From the NCBI GenBank assembly GCA_025964715.1, contig JAOPYH010000521.1:1-54522 (forward strand): 54,522 bases of DNA, given 5' to 3'. The translations under genes were made by a program, and so were the position numbers. The notes below the pieces were generated by a model. That model did no database searches. It was not told the DNA's origin and was given only the letters and a program-made list of their open reading frames with translations. The DNA comes from Streptosporangiaceae bacterium (GTDB taxonomy: Bacteria > Actinomycetota > Actinomycetes > Streptosporangiales > Streptosporangiaceae). Each line of letters starts with the position of its first letter. Position 1 is the first letter of the stretch. This document shows, in pieces, positions 54,459-54,522 of the stretch.

Positions 54459-54522
54459 CCGGGGCCGTGCCCGGTGGACGAGGGCGTTCCGGTGTGACCG
54501 CACTGGGCTCGCGAGGTGCGTG

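Noticed and set aside
1..54522. CRISPR arrays, insertion sequences, prophage genes, integrases
   Set aside because: No regularly spaced repeats, transposase or integrase motifs, or terminal repeats were seen by eye anywhere in the window.

Overview
The window is a high-GC (about 70%) chromosomal segment of an actinobacterium. Support for this: many GTG starts, TANNNT boxes 6-7 bp before start codons (leaderless genes), a division-and-cell-wall cluster that runs on into sepF/yggT/divIVA, a long eukaryote-like isoleucyl-tRNA synthetase under a translational T-box, and a his cluster interrupted by small membrane-protein genes. The order dcw - divIVA - ileS - lspA - rluD - dnaE - his matches Streptomyces and its relatives. 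Some protein details suggest a Streptosporangiales-type organism, but that is only an inference. I see no tRNA, rRNA, CRISPR array, insertion sequence, prophage or attachment site; the segment looks like stable core chromosome with one catabolic insert.

Layout. (1) 1-17.2 kb, + strand: ftsI, murE, murF, mraY, murD, ftsW, murG, murC, ftsQ, ftsZ, pgeF/ylmD, yggS/ylmE, sepF, yggT, divIVA. Most Mur genes overlap by GTGA. The products build lipid II, flip or polymerise and crosslink it at the septum (FtsW/FtsI), form and anchor the Z ring (FtsZ/SepF) and direct polar growth (DivIVA). ftsZ has its own promoter region. (2) 17.4-19.7 kb: an uncharacterised membrane protein with two Cys/His modules separated by a long acidic linker, facing a DUF1707/LiaF-like protein. 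(3) 19.7-25.7 kb: ileS (- strand) with a T-box leader and a strong terminator hairpin, then a DksA/TraR zinc-finger gene, lspA and an rluD-type pseudouridine synthase (+). (4) 25.7-31.9 kb: azlCD amino-acid exporter and a DUF1269-type protein (-), chorismate mutase and dnaE1 (+). (5) 32.0-35.9 kb: a catabolic operon (FAH-family hydrolase, alpha/beta hydrolase, amidohydrolase; -) divergent from a FadR-type GntR regulator. The intergenic region carries seven CCAAT/ATTGG half-sites with repeated spacing. (6) 36-39.8 kb: small housekeeping and unknown genes (a DUF6882-like protein, a DUF2567-like protein, YbaK, a LON-domain protein, a tiny membrane protein, PhzF). (7) 39.8-45.9 kb: hisD-hisC-hisB-(56-aa membrane protein)-hisH-(112-aa membrane protein), a 428-bp gap with a perfect 22-bp palindrome, then hisA/priA-hisF. 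(8) 46-54.5 kb: acyl-CoA dehydrogenase, glucose-dehydrogenase-like enzyme, a HEAT-like protein, a heterodimeric ABC exporter, a TIGR03085-like protein and, at the right edge, a probable short RNA or attenuator ending in a T-tailed terminator.

I did not find a wholly new multi-gene system that I would defend strongly. The best candidates for new biology are the double Cys/His-module membrane protein, the FadR-controlled catabolic operon with its half-site geometry, the small membrane proteins inside the his cluster, the GVHH-signature IleRS2, and the terminal leader RNA. Family assignments rest on motifs read by eye; no database search was possible.
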